The notes under the pieces were generated by a model, which was not told the origin of the DNA, did no database searches, and saw nothing but the letters and a program-made list of their open reading frames with translations. Shown here piece after piece: positions 25,176 to 34,781 of a stretch of 64,000 bases of DNA. The stretch comes from Bacillus infantis NRRL B-14911 (GTDB lineage Bacteria > Bacillota > Bacilli > Bacillales > Cytobacillaceae): NCBI RefSeq assembly GCF_000473245.1, contig NC_022524.1:3062501-3126500 (forward strand), read 5' to 3'. Both the position numbers and the translations under genes were made by a program. Each line of letters opens with the position of its first letter. Position 1 is the stretch's first letter.

Positions 25176-26024
25176 CTATCCTGCCTCACCCGGGGAAATT
25201 GTGATCACCTCATAATTCAAATCAGTGAACTTTATTGTGACCGTTCCATGGACCCCGGTATAATAAACATCGATCCATGCTTCATGCAGCATTTTAAAAA
25301 GATCTTCATCAGGCTTTACTTTCCTTGACTGGAAGATGACGGCGATCTGAGGATCAAGATGTTTAATCAGCTGCCCTGAGACCGAATTGCCCTCCCCGAA
25401 GCCTGGCATTTTCACTATATTTACATCCGAAAGATTTTTTTTGAGAAGGGCCTTTTCTGCATCGAGGCTGCTGGAATTGAGCAGCAGCACCTTATGCTTC
25501 ATAAGTGTAAGCTCAAGGTCCATACCTTCTTTCGGGTTTTCATTTTCGAACAGGACCTCTGCCTTCAAATTATGGAAAAGCTGCTGCTTTGTGCCCGCGC
25601 TCCATATATGGATATTCACCTCATCGAACTCTTCAAGCTCTTCCATCCTTTTCCGGGCCAGCCCCTGGCCTGCAACGAGCTGCTTAACACCGAATTCCCT
25701 TATGATGCTTCCGGCGTTCACCATGGAGTTCACATCTTCTTCTGTCATGATAATAGTCGATATTTGTTCCACATTATATAGTCCAAGCAGCCTTGACAGC
25801 TCTTCTCCAGAGCCTTCACCGCCTGTATTAATAAGAATATTCTCTCCATCCGGATGCTGAATTAAGGCAGATTCTCCTTCCTGCAGGGAAAAAAACGTGA
25901 TTGCCAGCTCATTCCGTTTAAGCTTTAAATCAATGCTTTTTACTTCTGCGGGCAGGGATGGAGATTCAACCGGGACATAGTACCAGCTTGTGAACAACAT
26001 AAGAAAGGCGAATAGCATATTCAT
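25176..26024 (-). CDS. exported ComEC-type beta-lactamase-fold protein lacking the metal site
   Basis: This 282-residue protein has an N-terminal hydrophobic signal or anchor (MNMLFAFLMLFTSWYYV). The remainder resembles the metallo-beta-lactamase-like domain of the DNA-uptake protein ComEC: FFSLQEGESALIQHPDGENI matches the usual D-x-GQGD-x-x-LI-x-x-P-x-G-x-N-I start. Where active members have HxHxDH, this one has MTEEDVNSM, and no other histidine pattern replaces it, so it is probably not a hydrolase. I start at the second ATG, with GGAGGAG seven bases upstream. It follows dinG by 77 bases on the same strand. Function unknown. Confidence 0.7.
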   Translation of the reverse strand: MNMLFAFLMLFTSWYYVPVESPSLPAEVKSIDLKLKRNELAITFFSLQEGESALIQHPDGENILINTGGEGSGEELSRLLGLYNVEQISTIIMTEEDVNSMVNAGSIIREFGVKQLVAGQGLARKRMEELEEFDEVNIHIWSAGTKQQLFHNLKAEVLFENENPKEGMDLELTLMKHKVLLLNSSSLDAEKALLKKNLSDVNIVKMPGFGEGNSVSGQLIKHLDPQIAVIFQSRKVKPDEDLFKMLHEAWIDVYYTGVHGTVTIKFTDLNYEVITISPGEAG

Positions 26025-26100
26025 CCAGAACTCCTCCAATGCTATCCTTTAGAGTGTGTCATCCGAAAATTTTTATCCTCTTATCCCGGCATATTTTACC

Positions 26101-28905
26101 TTATTGCAGCCAATCTTCCACAAGGTCAACAATAGCATCCAGGGGGCTTACCTTAACTGGTATGCTTGGGATGGAATCAAGGAATGCCCTGCCATATGAC
26201 GCTGTGACGATCCTCCGGTCGAATACAATAATTATTCCGCGGTCATTCTTTGTTCTGATCAGCCTCCCGACACCCTGTTTGAAGCGAAGGACCGCTTCGG
26301 GGAGTGCGTGCTCGGAGAAAGGCCGGCCTCCCCTGCTCTGAATCGCTTCCTTCCTTGCTTCCCCCAGAGGCTCATCCGGAGGAGAGAACGGCAGCCTGAC
26401 CATCACCAGGCATGAAAGATCTTCACCGGGAATGTCCACACCTTCCCAAAAGCTGCTTGTCCCAAAAAGAATGCTCTTGTCAAACCGCTGAAAGTTCCTT
26501 GTAAGCCTTGTCCTGCTTCCAGACGTGATTCCCTGGGCTATTAGGACATATTCCTCAAGAAAGCCGCTTTCCTTCACGAGCTCATAGGTCCTGCGGAGCA
26601 TATCATGTGAGGTGAACAGAATCAGCATCCTCCCATTCGCCGCTTCAGCCAGTGAGATGATATGCTCTGTGATCGCCGAAACATATTCCTCCAGAGGAAC
26701 GGAATTGATTTCAGGCAAATCCGATGGTACGGCAAGCCTGACTTGTGAAGCATAGTCGAATGGGGACTCTATCAGTTCTGTCTGGCAGCTGAACCGGTCA
26801 AGGCCCAGTTCATCCATAATATAATCGAAAGACTGGCCGACAGAAAGAGTTGCAGATGTAATAACAGCACTTTTCTTCTGATTGAAGAAGCCGTCCCTCA
26901 GATTTCCTGCGACAGTAATCGGCTGAGAGTAAACAGTCGTGGCGTTCTGCATTGCTCTGCCGTCCAGCTCAACCCAGACAGCACAGGCTGTTTGCCCGGC
27001 AAATATGGTTTTCCTGATGCTTTCACGTACATCCCTCAGTTCGCCGATGCAGGCTGAGATCTCCTCCAGCAGCGCCTGGTCACCCGGTGCCAGTTCGCCG
27101 GTTAAAGGCACAAGCAGCTGAAGCCTGTCCTCCAGCGCTGAGATAAGGTCCAGAACCAAGAAAGAAAAGCGCTCTGCAGAAGCCTCCACCGCTTTGAAAT
27201 CCCGCGGGGTTATATCTGTTAGCCTGAAGCTTATTTTGCTGGATGCATATTTCCTTGCTTTTAATTTCCTCTTTCCATAAATCCCTACCAGCTTAAAAAA
27301 CTCATCCATCTCATACTGAAGATCAGCAACCAGCCTGTTAAGCTCAAAAGGATGAGCAGCACCGTCCATAGCGGCCCTGCCTTCAAGCAGCCGCTCGAGC
27401 TTATAGAGGAGCTGCTTTTGATCATAGAGCCCGATTTTTCCAAGCAGGAGACGGAGAGATAAATAATCGATTGAGAAGCCAAAATGCTTTCCGGCGGCCT
27501 TGCTGAACTGATGCCCTTCATCTATGACTGCATAATCATATGAAGGGAAGATCTGATTTTCGCCTGAAAGACTGTTCAAAAGCATAGCATGATTGGTAAT
27601 GATCAGATCTGCATTTTCTGCGCTCTTCCTTGCTCTGTTATAGAAATCCCTTGATTTCCAGCCTGATTCGCTGATGAATTTGCTGTCCCCGTTTTGTATC
27701 TTATTCCAGAAAACAGCACCGCCGCTGGAAAGGTTCAGTTCGTCCACATCGCCTGTAGCTGTTTCAGTCAGCCAGACCAGTATTTGCATTTTTGTAAGTG
27801 TAGTATCGTAATTATCATCCGCTTCATTCAATGACTGCTCAAATCGGGCAAGGCTTAAATAATGCTTTCTGCCTTTTAAGAGCACAGCATTGGCAGGGAA
27901 GCCCAGAAGTTTTTCAAGCAGGGGCAGGTCTTTTGAAAGCAGCTGCTCCTGAAGCTGGACAGTATAAGTGCTGATCAGCACCCTGGCTCCTTCCTGCCTG
28001 GCAAAAATGATTGCCGGAAGCAGATAGCCAAGGGTTTTCCCTGTGCCGGTGCCTGCTTCGACCAGTGTATGCTCGTTATTTAAAAAGGATTGATAGACAG
28101 CATCCATCATGGCAAGCTGGCCGGGGCGCAGTTCATAATCCGGAAATGCATTCTTAAGCATATCCTCTTTTTCCCGGCTTCCTGCGGGATAAACAGGAGC
28201 CGGCAGGCGGCTTGATGCTGCTTCCAGAACCCCGCCTGCCTTAATGGCGATTCCGTTATGTATTTCTATCCCTTCAGGAAGTCTCTCCGCCGTCCCTTGC
28301 TTTTTAAGGAGGATATCCTCCAAAATGAGATCAAGGTCGCTTTTCAGCCCTCCTGAAAGCTTTAGAAGCTGTTTGATCGTTGTCAGAGGCAATTCCTCAA
28401 GGCGTTCCAGAAAGATGTGCAGCAGTTTTGCAGTGGCATAGGCATCGCTGTCCGCCTGGTGCGGCCTATCATGCATGATGCCTTCTTTGGCAGACAGATC
28501 AGACAATTTATAGCTGTCAGAGCAGGGCAGCACCGTCCGTGCCAGCTCAACCGTATCGATGACCGGCCCATAAAAGCCCGGGAATCCTGCATCCAGAAGC
28601 TCTTCCTGCAGAAAGGAGAGGTCGAACAGAACATTATGCGCCACAAAATAGGCATCCTCCAATAGCTCCATCACTTTAGGTGCTATTTCTGCAAACACAG
28701 GAGCATCAGAGACCATGCTGTCATTAAGCCCGGTCAGCTCCTCGATGAAGGCCGGAATCTCCTTCCCGGGATTGAGCAGGCTGGAATATTGATCGATGAT
28801 CTTTCCGCCTTCCATGACTACCGCAGCGAATTGAATGATTTTATCGCCCTTTTTGGCGCTATTTCCTGTAGTTTCCAAATCAACTACTACATATTTATTA
28901 CTCAT
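26101..28905 (-). CDS. dinG: DinG-family protein: DEDDh exonuclease fused to helicase-like domain
   Basis: This 934-residue protein has an N-terminal DnaQ-type 3'-5' exonuclease (about 1-170; VVDLETTG, NVLFDLSFL, HQADSDAYATA with the DEDDh residues) and an XPD/DinG-like helicase portion. The latter has Walker A EAGTGTGKTLGY, a DEGH box (VIDEGHQFSK) and VGRLIRTKNDRG (motif VI). The iron-sulfur cysteines of E. coli DinG are absent. In Gram-positive relatives of this architecture the nuclease is active and helicase activity was not found, so this may act mainly as a nuclease. GAGGTG precedes ATG. Confidence 0.92.
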   Translation of the reverse strand: MSNKYVVVDLETTGNSAKKGDKIIQFAAVVMEGGKIIDQYSSLLNPGKEIPAFIEELTGLNDSMVSDAPVFAEIAPKVMELLEDAYFVAHNVLFDLSFLQEELLDAGFPGFYGPVIDTVELARTVLPCSDSYKLSDLSAKEGIMHDRPHQADSDAYATAKLLHIFLERLEELPLTTIKQLLKLSGGLKSDLDLILEDILLKKQGTAERLPEGIEIHNGIAIKAGGVLEAASSRLPAPVYPAGSREKEDMLKNAFPDYELRPGQLAMMDAVYQSFLNNEHTLVEAGTGTGKTLGYLLPAIIFARQEGARVLISTYTVQLQEQLLSKDLPLLEKLLGFPANAVLLKGRKHYLSLARFEQSLNEADDNYDTTLTKMQILVWLTETATGDVDELNLSSGGAVFWNKIQNGDSKFISESGWKSRDFYNRARKSAENADLIITNHAMLLNSLSGENQIFPSYDYAVIDEGHQFSKAAGKHFGFSIDYLSLRLLLGKIGLYDQKQLLYKLERLLEGRAAMDGAAHPFELNRLVADLQYEMDEFFKLVGIYGKRKLKARKYASSKISFRLTDITPRDFKAVEASAERFSFLVLDLISALEDRLQLLVPLTGELAPGDQALLEEISACIGELRDVRESIRKTIFAGQTACAVWVELDGRAMQNATTVYSQPITVAGNLRDGFFNQKKSAVITSATLSVGQSFDYIMDELGLDRFSCQTELIESPFDYASQVRLAVPSDLPEINSVPLEEYVSAITEHIISLAEAANGRMLILFTSHDMLRRTYELVKESGFLEEYVLIAQGITSGSRTRLTRNFQRFDKSILFGTSSFWEGVDIPGEDLSCLVMVRLPFSPPDEPLGEARKEAIQSRGGRPFSEHALPEAVLRFKQGVGRLIRTKNDRGIIIVFDRRIVTASYGRAFLDSIPSIPVKVSPLDAIVDLVEDWLQ

Positions 28906-29054
28906 CGGTTACACCTCAAACATTCAGTCATTCAAACGGTATCACAAAAGCGGAAAATAAAAAAGGCAAACAGCCTTCCCCATCATTATTTTTCTTCCCA
29001 TCAGCACGGGGTTTATTCAGGATTCTATCCCAGGGACAGGAAAATGCCGCCTGC

Positions 29055-29094
29055 AAAAAGGGCTGCATTGCCGTTTTGCAATGCAGCCCTTTTT
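29055..29094. terminator. bidirectional terminator downstream of panD
   Basis: AAAAAGGGCTGCATTGC and GCAATGCAGCCCTTTTT form a perfect 17 bp stem around CGTTTT. It lies 21 bases after the panD stop. A smaller stem (GGC TGTTT GCC and six T, about 28964-28980) follows before dinG. Confidence 0.92.
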
Positions 29095-29115
29095 CTTTAT
29101 AGTGAATGATCATTC

Positions 29116-29499
29116 TTAAAGTATGGTTGAAGCCGGCTCAGCATGGAGCAGACCGGTTATGCTATTGCCTTCTCCCATAATGACTACCTTAGGTTTATGG
29201 GAATCTACTTTTTCCTCAGGGACAAGGGCATAAGATATGATGATGACTGTATCGCCGACCTGGACAAGCCTTGCAGCCGCCCCGTTCAGGCAGACTACGC
29301 CGCTTCCCCGTTCTCCTGGGATGATATATGTTTCGAATCTTGCACCGTTATTGTTATTGACAATCTGGACTTTCTCATTATCAGCCATTCCTGCCGCATC
29401 CAGCAGGTCTTTATCAATTGTAATGCTGCCCACATAATTAAGATTAGCTTCTGTCACCTTTGCGCGGTGGATCTTTCCATTCATCATGGTGCGGAACAT
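29116..29499 (-). CDS. panD: aspartate 1-decarboxylase precursor
   Basis: PanD makes beta-alanine from aspartate for pantothenate. It is made as an inactive chain that cleaves itself between Gly24 and Ser25 (NYVGSITID) to form the pyruvoyl cofactor. Lys9, Tyr22 and the later Tyr58 region ([12 protein letters not shown]) are in place. Length 127, normal. GGAGG precedes ATG. It is the last gene of panB-panC-panD. Confidence 0.96.
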   Translation of the reverse strand: MFRTMMNGKIHRAKVTEANLNYVGSITIDKDLLDAAGMADNEKVQIVNNNNGARFETYIIPGERGSGVVCLNGAAARLVQVGDTVIIISYALVPEEKVDSHKPKVVIMGEGNSITGLLHAEPASTIL

Positions 29500-29520
29500 G
29501 TCTTTTCCTCCGATCAGTTG

Positions 29521-30369
29521 TTAGACTGCAATGATTATATTATCTATCAGGCGTGCATGTTTGAATTTAACGGCAAGAGCGATGATGATTGTGCCTTCAG
29601 CTCTATCTGTTTCTTTTAATTCCGGCCAGGAAAGAATCTCAGCATAATCAATGCTCCCCGAGCTCTCTGCTTTTATCCTGCTGCGTATGAGCGCTTTAAG
29701 CTGCTCTGTGTCCTTTGTTCCTTCCGCAATCAATCGTGCCGCTTCTGAGAGGCTCTCGTATAAAACCGGTGCTTCCTTCCGCTCTTCCGGAAGCAGCCTG
29801 ACATTCCGGGAGCTTTTTGCAAGGCCGTCCGGCTCCCTTACCGTTTCTCCCCCTATTATCTTGACAGGGAAATTCAGATCATGTGCAAGGCTCTCTATCA
29901 CTGCCAGCTGCTGTGCATCTTTTTTGCCGAAATAAGCTTTATCCGGGGAAACGATATGAAATAATTTAGAGACAACCGTTGCTACACCAGCAAAATGGCC
30001 TGGCCTGGATTTGCCGCATAATACATCGGTCTTTCGGTTTACAATGACTGAAACAGAAGGGACTCCGCCAGGGTACATGTCTTCAGGTGCAGGGCTGAAA
30101 AGGTAATCGGCCCCTTCGGCTTCTGCTAGACGGGAATCCCGCTCAAAGTCCCGCGGATAAGAATCCAGATCCTCTGCCGGGCCAAATTGAAGCGGATTCA
30201 CAAAGATGCTCAGAACCATTACATCATTTTCTTCTCCCGCCCGCTTCAGAAGGGAGAGATGCCCTTCATGCAGATATCCCATAGTAGGCACAAACCCGAT
30301 TGTACGGCCTGCCTTTTTTTCATCCAGCATGAGCTGCTGCATTTCTCCTGGTGATGTAATGATTTTCAT
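29521..30369 (-). CDS. panC: pantothenate synthetase (pantoate-beta-alanine ligase)
   Basis: PanC joins pantoate and beta-alanine using ATP. It is a nucleotidyltransferase fold with the HxGH motif in [16 protein letters not shown], the pantoate-binding [18 protein letters not shown], and a KMSKS-like GLAKSSRN. Length 282 is typical. Its start overlaps the panB stop by 4 bp, with GGAGGAAAA upstream, so translation is coupled. Confidence 0.96.
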   Translation of the reverse strand: MKIITSPGEMQQLMLDEKKAGRTIGFVPTMGYLHEGHLSLLKRAGEENDVMVLSIFVNPLQFGPAEDLDSYPRDFERDSRLAEAEGADYLFSPAPEDMYPGGVPSVSVIVNRKTDVLCGKSRPGHFAGVATVVSKLFHIVSPDKAYFGKKDAQQLAVIESLAHDLNFPVKIIGGETVREPDGLAKSSRNVRLLPEERKEAPVLYESLSEAARLIAEGTKDTEQLKALIRSRIKAESSGSIDYAEILSWPELKETDRAEGTIIIALAVKFKHARLIDNIIIAV

Positions 30370-31202
30370 GATTTTCCTCCATAAAGTCCTGCCAGCTCTT
30401 CCTCTTTCATCGTATAGCTGTGCTCTCCGGCCGGGAAGATTCCTGCCTTCACTTCAGTGATATAAGCTTTCAGGCCCTTTTCCGCTTCTTCATCCATGTT
30501 TGCATACCGTTTGACGAACTTCGCAATTCTTTCTGTCCCGTACGACAGCAGATCGTGATAGACAAGGACCTGCCCATCAGTCCCTGCTCCCGCCCCGATT
30601 CCGATGACTGGAATCGTCAGGATAGAGGAGATATCTTCAGCAAGCTGTTTTGGCACACATTCTAGCACAAGCGCAAAAGCACCCGCCTCTTCACACCTTT
30701 TAGCCTCGCAGATCAGCTTCCTGGCTGCTTCAGCATCTTTCCCCTGGACTTTATACCCTCCAAGAACCCCCACTGACTGGGGAGTAAGGCCAAGGTGGGC
30801 GCATACAGGGATGCCTGCTTTCGTTATGCTTCTTATCTTGTCAGCGACCTCTTCCCCGCCTTCAAGCTTCACTGCCATCGCTCCTGTTTCCTGAATCAGC
30901 CTGGCTGCATTCAGGAGGGTATCACGTTCAGGGAGATGATAGCTCATAAAGGGCATATCAATGACAATAAAAGTATTGGCCGCCCCTCTTTTTACCGCTT
31001 TCCCATGGTGAATCATATCTTCCATCGTCACCGGGATGGTCGATTCATATCCCAATACGGTCATGCCAAGCGAATCTCCGACAAGGATCATATCGATTCC
31101 GGCTTTTTCTGCCTGCCTGGCTGCCGGATAATCATAGGCAGTCAGCATCGCGATTTTTTCATTCTTTTCCTTCATCTTTGAAAAATCTGTAGTTTGCTTC
31201 AT
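30366..31202 (-). CDS. panB: 3-methyl-2-oxobutanoate hydroxymethyltransferase
   Basis: PanB transfers a hydroxymethyl group from methylene-tetrahydrofolate to ketoisovalerate, the first step to pantoate. It has a TIM-barrel fold with [34 protein letters not shown] and [16 protein letters not shown], all conserved. I start at [11 protein letters not shown], where GGGAGGAAG lies seven bases upstream; this gives 278 residues as in B. subtilis. First gene of panBCD; its long leader contains a terminator-like hairpin. Confidence 0.96.
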   Translation of the reverse strand: MKQTTDFSKMKEKNEKIAMLTAYDYPAARQAEKAGIDMILVGDSLGMTVLGYESTIPVTMEDMIHHGKAVKRGAANTFIVIDMPFMSYHLPERDTLLNAARLIQETGAMAVKLEGGEEVADKIRSITKAGIPVCAHLGLTPQSVGVLGGYKVQGKDAEAARKLICEAKRCEEAGAFALVLECVPKQLAEDISSILTIPVIGIGAGAGTDGQVLVYHDLLSYGTERIAKFVKRYANMDEEAEKGLKAYITEVKAGIFPAGEHSYTMKEEELAGLYGGKS

Positions 31203-31290
31203 CCTTCTTCCTCCCATTCGCAAGTACAGGCCTGAAAAGACCTGCCTTAAGACTCAGAGGAGACAAAACAAGTGAACAAAAAGCCGGATA

Positions 31291-31326
31291 TAAAAAAGGA
31301 TCCTTCAAAAAATGCAGAAGGATCCC
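31291..31326 (-). terminator. terminator hairpin between birA and panB
   Basis: GGGATCCTTC and GAAGGATCC form a stem around TGCATTTTTT, followed by six T on the minus strand. It lies 160 bases after birA but also about 120 bases downstream of a promoter-like sequence and 90 bases before panB, so it could act as an attenuator rather than a plain operon end. Confidence 0.8.
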
Positions 31327-31449
31327 GTCGCGTCTTGGCTTCATTATTCGTTTCATCCCTCTGTCCCGGTCCATATGCTGGATCTAGGCAGAAACTATTC
31401 AATATAAAAAGATAGAAAGGTGCAGTTCATTATGATACTGCCCAGTTGA

Positions 31450-31478
31450 ATTATATCAAAAATAAAAAATATTGGCTA
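31450..31478 (-). promoter_or_regulatory. candidate promoter for panBCD
   Basis: TAGCCA (31473-31478), a 17 bp spacer and TATAAT (31450-31455) with a TGA extension are read on the minus strand just after the birA stop. The leader to panB would be about 240 nt and contain a GCAGT/ACTGC hairpin (31413-31438) and then the terminator at 31291-31326. Confidence 0.45.
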
Positions 31479-31484
31479 ATAAAA

Positions 31485-32468
31485 TCATGAGTCCAGTTCA
31501 ATATCAGCAGAGTAGACATGGTGTATCTCTCCTGCCTCATCTTCTATTCTCAGCACGCCTTCCTCGGTGATGCCCAATGCTTTCCCGCTGATGCTGCCTG
31601 ATATCGTCCTGGCAGTGATCTGCTTCCCAATGCTGACAGCATAGCTTTCCCAAAGGAGGCGGATCGGGTAGAAGCCTTTTTCCATATAAAGCTTGTACAA
31701 ATTCTCCAATTTCTGCAGGACAACCCTGACCAGCTCTGCCCTCGAGAGGTTCCCGCCCTTTTCTATCGCCAGGGAAGTGGCTGTGCCCCTCAGCTCCTCC
31801 GGATAATCCTCAAGCTGCTGGTTCACATTGATGCCGATCCCGATAATGATTGAAAAAATGCGGTCGGCTTCCGCCTGCAATTCTGTCAGGATGCCAGTGA
31901 CCTTCTTGCCTCCAATGAGAATATCATTGGGCCATTTGATCTGCGGGGAAAGGGCCGTGCATTCCTCAATGGACTGGACGACGGCAACTGCTGCAAGTAG
32001 AGTCAGCTGCGGAGCTCGCGGGAGCGGGATTTCCGGCCGGAGGATGACACTCATCCATATTCCTGTATATTTCGGGGAATGCCATTTCCTGTCCATCCTT
32101 CCCCTGCCGTTAAGCTGTTCTTCCGCCACTACGATCGTGCCCTCGGGTGCGTCATCATAGGCGAGCCTGTGGGCGATTTTCTGTGTCGAATCCACACTTT
32201 CTTCATAATGGATTTCGGTACCGAGCAAGCTGGTTTTCAGACCAAGGCGGATTTCATCTGCAGTCACCTTCTCTGTTGTCTTCACAATCCGGTAGCCTTT
32301 CCTTCTTACGGCTTCAAGCTCAAATCCATCGCGCCTCAACTCTTCGATATGCTTCCAGACGGCCGTCCTGGAGCAGCCGATCAGGTCTGCCAGATATTGG
32401 CCGGACAAATATTCCCCATTGCTCTCCGTAAAGGCGGCAAGCAATTTTTTCCTCAGCTCTGATTGCAC
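31485..32468 (-). CDS. birA: bifunctional biotin-protein ligase / biotin operon repressor
   Basis: BirA attaches biotin to carboxylases and, as biotinyl-AMP complex, represses biotin genes. It has an N-terminal winged helix (LIGCSRTAVWKHIEELRRDGFELEAVRRKGYRI region, about 20-60), the ligase domain with GRGRMDRKWHSP (biotinyl-AMP loop), IKWPNDILIGGKKVTGIL, IGIGINVNQ, and a small C-terminal beta domain. I start at a GTG (MQSELRKKLL): GGGGG lies eight bases upstream and the N-terminus then fits B. subtilis. 327 residues. It overlaps cca by 16 bp. Confidence 0.95.
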   Translation of the reverse strand: MQSELRKKLLAAFTESNGEYLSGQYLADLIGCSRTAVWKHIEELRRDGFELEAVRRKGYRIVKTTEKVTADEIRLGLKTSLLGTEIHYEESVDSTQKIAHRLAYDDAPEGTIVVAEEQLNGRGRMDRKWHSPKYTGIWMSVILRPEIPLPRAPQLTLLAAVAVVQSIEECTALSPQIKWPNDILIGGKKVTGILTELQAEADRIFSIIIGIGINVNQQLEDYPEELRGTATSLAIEKGGNLSRAELVRVVLQKLENLYKLYMEKGFYPIRLLWESYAVSIGKQITARTISGSISGKALGITEEGVLRIEDEAGEIHHVYSADIELDS

Positions 32469-33643
32469 TCCAGCCACCCCCTTATTTCCTCTTTTTTATT
32501 TGCCAGATGACCGGAGATAATGCTGTTTTCAACCTGGCCCAGCAATTCCTTCACCCAGGGTCCGCCCGGCTTATTGAACCATTGGATCAAGTCATTCCCG
32601 GTAACATCCAGCTCCTTTGTACTCCGTATCGGAAGTGAAGCATATAAACGGACAGGAACTTCCTCATCCGCACTGTCATCCCCGGTGGCCGCCAGAACTC
32701 TCTCTGCATTCCGGGCAGCCTCTGCCCCCGCCTTATAAACCGATTCAAGTGTCCAGTTCTGTACTGAGCGGTATTGAAGCCAATAAAGGATTTTGCCAAT
32801 TTGCCTAATCTTTTTGACAGGCATTTTCCAGCTTCTCAAAAAGGATTCCGCGGTCTTAAAGTCATGGCCAAGACCTGCTGACAGCAGAGCCCATCTTTCC
32901 TCGGATAAAAGCCCGCTGTCCAGCCTTCCGGCAAATGATATCAACTCCTGCTTTTTCCCTGCCAGGCCTGGGAGATGCTGTGAGAGGCCAGTGTCTGCCA
33001 TGATTTTCAGCGCCATAAAGCTGTTTTCGCCCGCAAGCAGCTTTTCAAATTCTGCCAGCTTTCTTTCAACCGCAATCTTCTCAAGAAGATAAGCTTCAGA
33101 AACCAGCGCCTCATAAGTCTCTCCATCTATTTGGAATGAAAGCTGGCTGGCAAAACGCACGGCTCTCATCATCCTTAAAGCATCTTCGTAAAATCGCTCC
33201 AGCGGATTTCCAACGGTGGCAATCCTTTTGCTGCGGATATCCTCCTGTCCCCCGAAAGGATCAATGATGCGGCCGTCCTTTGACATCGCCATGCTGTTCA
33301 TTCTGAAGTCCCTGCGTTTAAGATCCTCATCGAGGGAACGGATAAAGTCCACTTTAGACGGCCTGCGGAAATCTTCATAATCCGACTCAGACCGGAAAGT
33401 GGTGACTTCATAGCTATCCCCATCATAAAGAACTATGACCGTACCATGCTCTATACCGACATCCGCTGTTCTGGGAAAAATGCCTTTGATTTCCATCGGA
33501 GTGGCCGAAGTGGCTATGTCCACGTCGGAAATATCCTTGCCGAGCAGATAATCCCTGACAGATCCGCCTACAAAGTAAGCCTCATACCCGGCAGTTTCGA
33601 TCTTTTCCAATACAGGTGCCGCTTTTAAAAAAACCGGATTCAT
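32453..33643 (-). CDS. cca: CCA-adding enzyme (tRNA nucleotidyltransferase)
   Basis: Cca adds or repairs the 3' CCA end of tRNAs using CTP and ATP without a template. It is class II: the head has GGSVRDYLLGK and the catalytic DVDIATSA aspartates, followed by RRDFRMNSMAM (base flexible loop region), the amino-acid template segment and ERFYEDALRMMRAVRFASQL. Length 396, typical for Bacillus. I start at MNPVFLKAAP, since GAGGGAT lies upstream and the ATG follows the bshA stop by one base. Confidence 0.96.
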   Translation of the reverse strand: MNPVFLKAAPVLEKIETAGYEAYFVGGSVRDYLLGKDISDVDIATSATPMEIKGIFPRTADVGIEHGTVIVLYDGDSYEVTTFRSESDYEDFRRPSKVDFIRSLDEDLKRRDFRMNSMAMSKDGRIIDPFGGQEDIRSKRIATVGNPLERFYEDALRMMRAVRFASQLSFQIDGETYEALVSEAYLLEKIAVERKLAEFEKLLAGENSFMALKIMADTGLSQHLPGLAGKKQELISFAGRLDSGLLSEERWALLSAGLGHDFKTAESFLRSWKMPVKKIRQIGKILYWLQYRSVQNWTLESVYKAGAEAARNAERVLAATGDDSADEEVPVRLYASLPIRSTKELDVTGNDLIQWFNKPGGPWVKELLGQVENSIISGHLANKKEEIRGWLECNQS

Positions 33644-33644
33644 A

Positions 33645-34781
33645 TTATCCCTCATTTAACATATCAAAATAAAGCCTCTCATACTCGCTGACTATTTGTT
33701 CGGCGCTGAACTTTTCTCTCGCAGTCTGTACTGCACGATGTGAGAAGCTTGTGTGCTTATCAGCATCAGCCAGCAGGCCTGCCGCTTTTTCCGCCATGCT
33801 CCCTATATCCCCAAGCTTGCAGATATATCCTGTCTCGCCGTCAGAAATCACTTCCGGGATCCCGCCGATATTGGTCCCTATGCAGGGAACACCGCACGCC
33901 ATGGCCTCAAGCGCAACCAGGCCGAAGCTTTCTTTTTCAGAAAGGAGGAGCATCAGGTCGCTGATGGAATAAAGCTCTTCCACTTTATCCTGCTTCCCCA
34001 GAAACAGTACCTTCTCCTTCAGCCCGAGCTCTTTGACCAGCTTGCATACATTGGACATTTCCGGGCCGTCGCCGACGAGGAGAAGCTTTGCAGGCATCTC
34101 CGACTCTATCCTGGCAAACACCTTTACAACATCCTGCACCCTTTTGACCGCACGGAAATTGGAAACATGGATGACCGTTTTTTCATCCTCGGTGATCCCA
34201 TATTCTTTTTTCAGATGATCAGAGCCAGTTTTCTGATATACTCTATGGTCTATGAAATTATAGACCGCCTGAATTTCTTTTTCAGGGTGTATCAATTCAT
34301 TTGTTTGTGATATAAGAGATTTGGAAACAGCTGTCACCCTGTCAGACTTCTCGATTCCAAAGCGGATGCTGTCTTTCAATGACGGCTCATAACCAAGGAC
34401 GGTGATATCTGTTCCATGAAGGGTAGTGGCAATCTTCACATCGCGCCCGCTCATCTGCTTGGCAAGGATTGCACATACGGCATGGGGAACAGCATAGTGT
34501 ACATGCATGAGATCAAGCTTTTCTCTGTTAATCACCTCAGCCATTTTGCTGGCGAGGGCAATATCATAAGGCGGATACTGGAAAACAGAATACTGGCTCA
34601 CTTCCACCTGGTGATAAAATATATTATGATACATCCGATTCAGCCTGAAAGGGAGGCTGGAAGAAATAAAATGTATTTCGTGCCCTCTTTCGGCGAGGAG
34701 CTTTCCAAGCTCTGTAGCGACGACCCCTGATCCACCGACTGTCGGATAACAGGTGATCCCGATTTTTAGTTTTCTTGTCAT
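33645..34781 (-). CDS. bshA: N-acetyl-alpha-D-glucosaminyl L-malate synthase (bacillithiol step 1)
   Basis: BshA is a GT4 retaining glycosyltransferase that joins UDP-GlcNAc and L-malate, the first step of bacillithiol synthesis. It shows the [20 protein letters not shown] glycine loop, [21 protein letters not shown] and the EX7E motif region ([18 protein letters not shown]). Length 378. It overlaps bshB1 by 4 bp. The final cysteine-adding gene bshC is not in this window. Confidence 0.96.
   Translation of the reverse strand: MTRKLKIGITCYPTVGGSGVVATELGKLLAERGHEIHFISSSLPFRLNRMYHNIFYHQVEVSQYSVFQYPPYDIALASKMAEVINREKLDLMHVHYAVPHAVCAILAKQMSGRDVKIATTLHGTDITVLGYEPSLKDSIRFGIEKSDRVTAVSKSLISQTNELIHPEKEIQAVYNFIDHRVYQKTGSDHLKKEYGITEDEKTVIHVSNFRAVKRVQDVVKVFARIESEMPAKLLLVGDGPEMSNVCKLVKELGLKEKVLFLGKQDKVEELYSISDLMLLLSEKESFGLVALEAMACGVPCIGTNIGGIPEVISDGETGYICKLGDIGSMAEKAAGLLADADKHTSFSHRAVQTAREKFSAEQIVSEYERLYFDMLNEG

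Noticed and set aside
31159-31374. Minus-strand ORF of 71 codons in the panB leader
   Set aside because: It overlaps the panB start and runs through the terminator hairpin; no ribosome binding site.
31327-31449. Possible T-box or known riboswitch before panB
   Set aside because: No T-box core and no recognisable riboswitch consensus could be found by eye.
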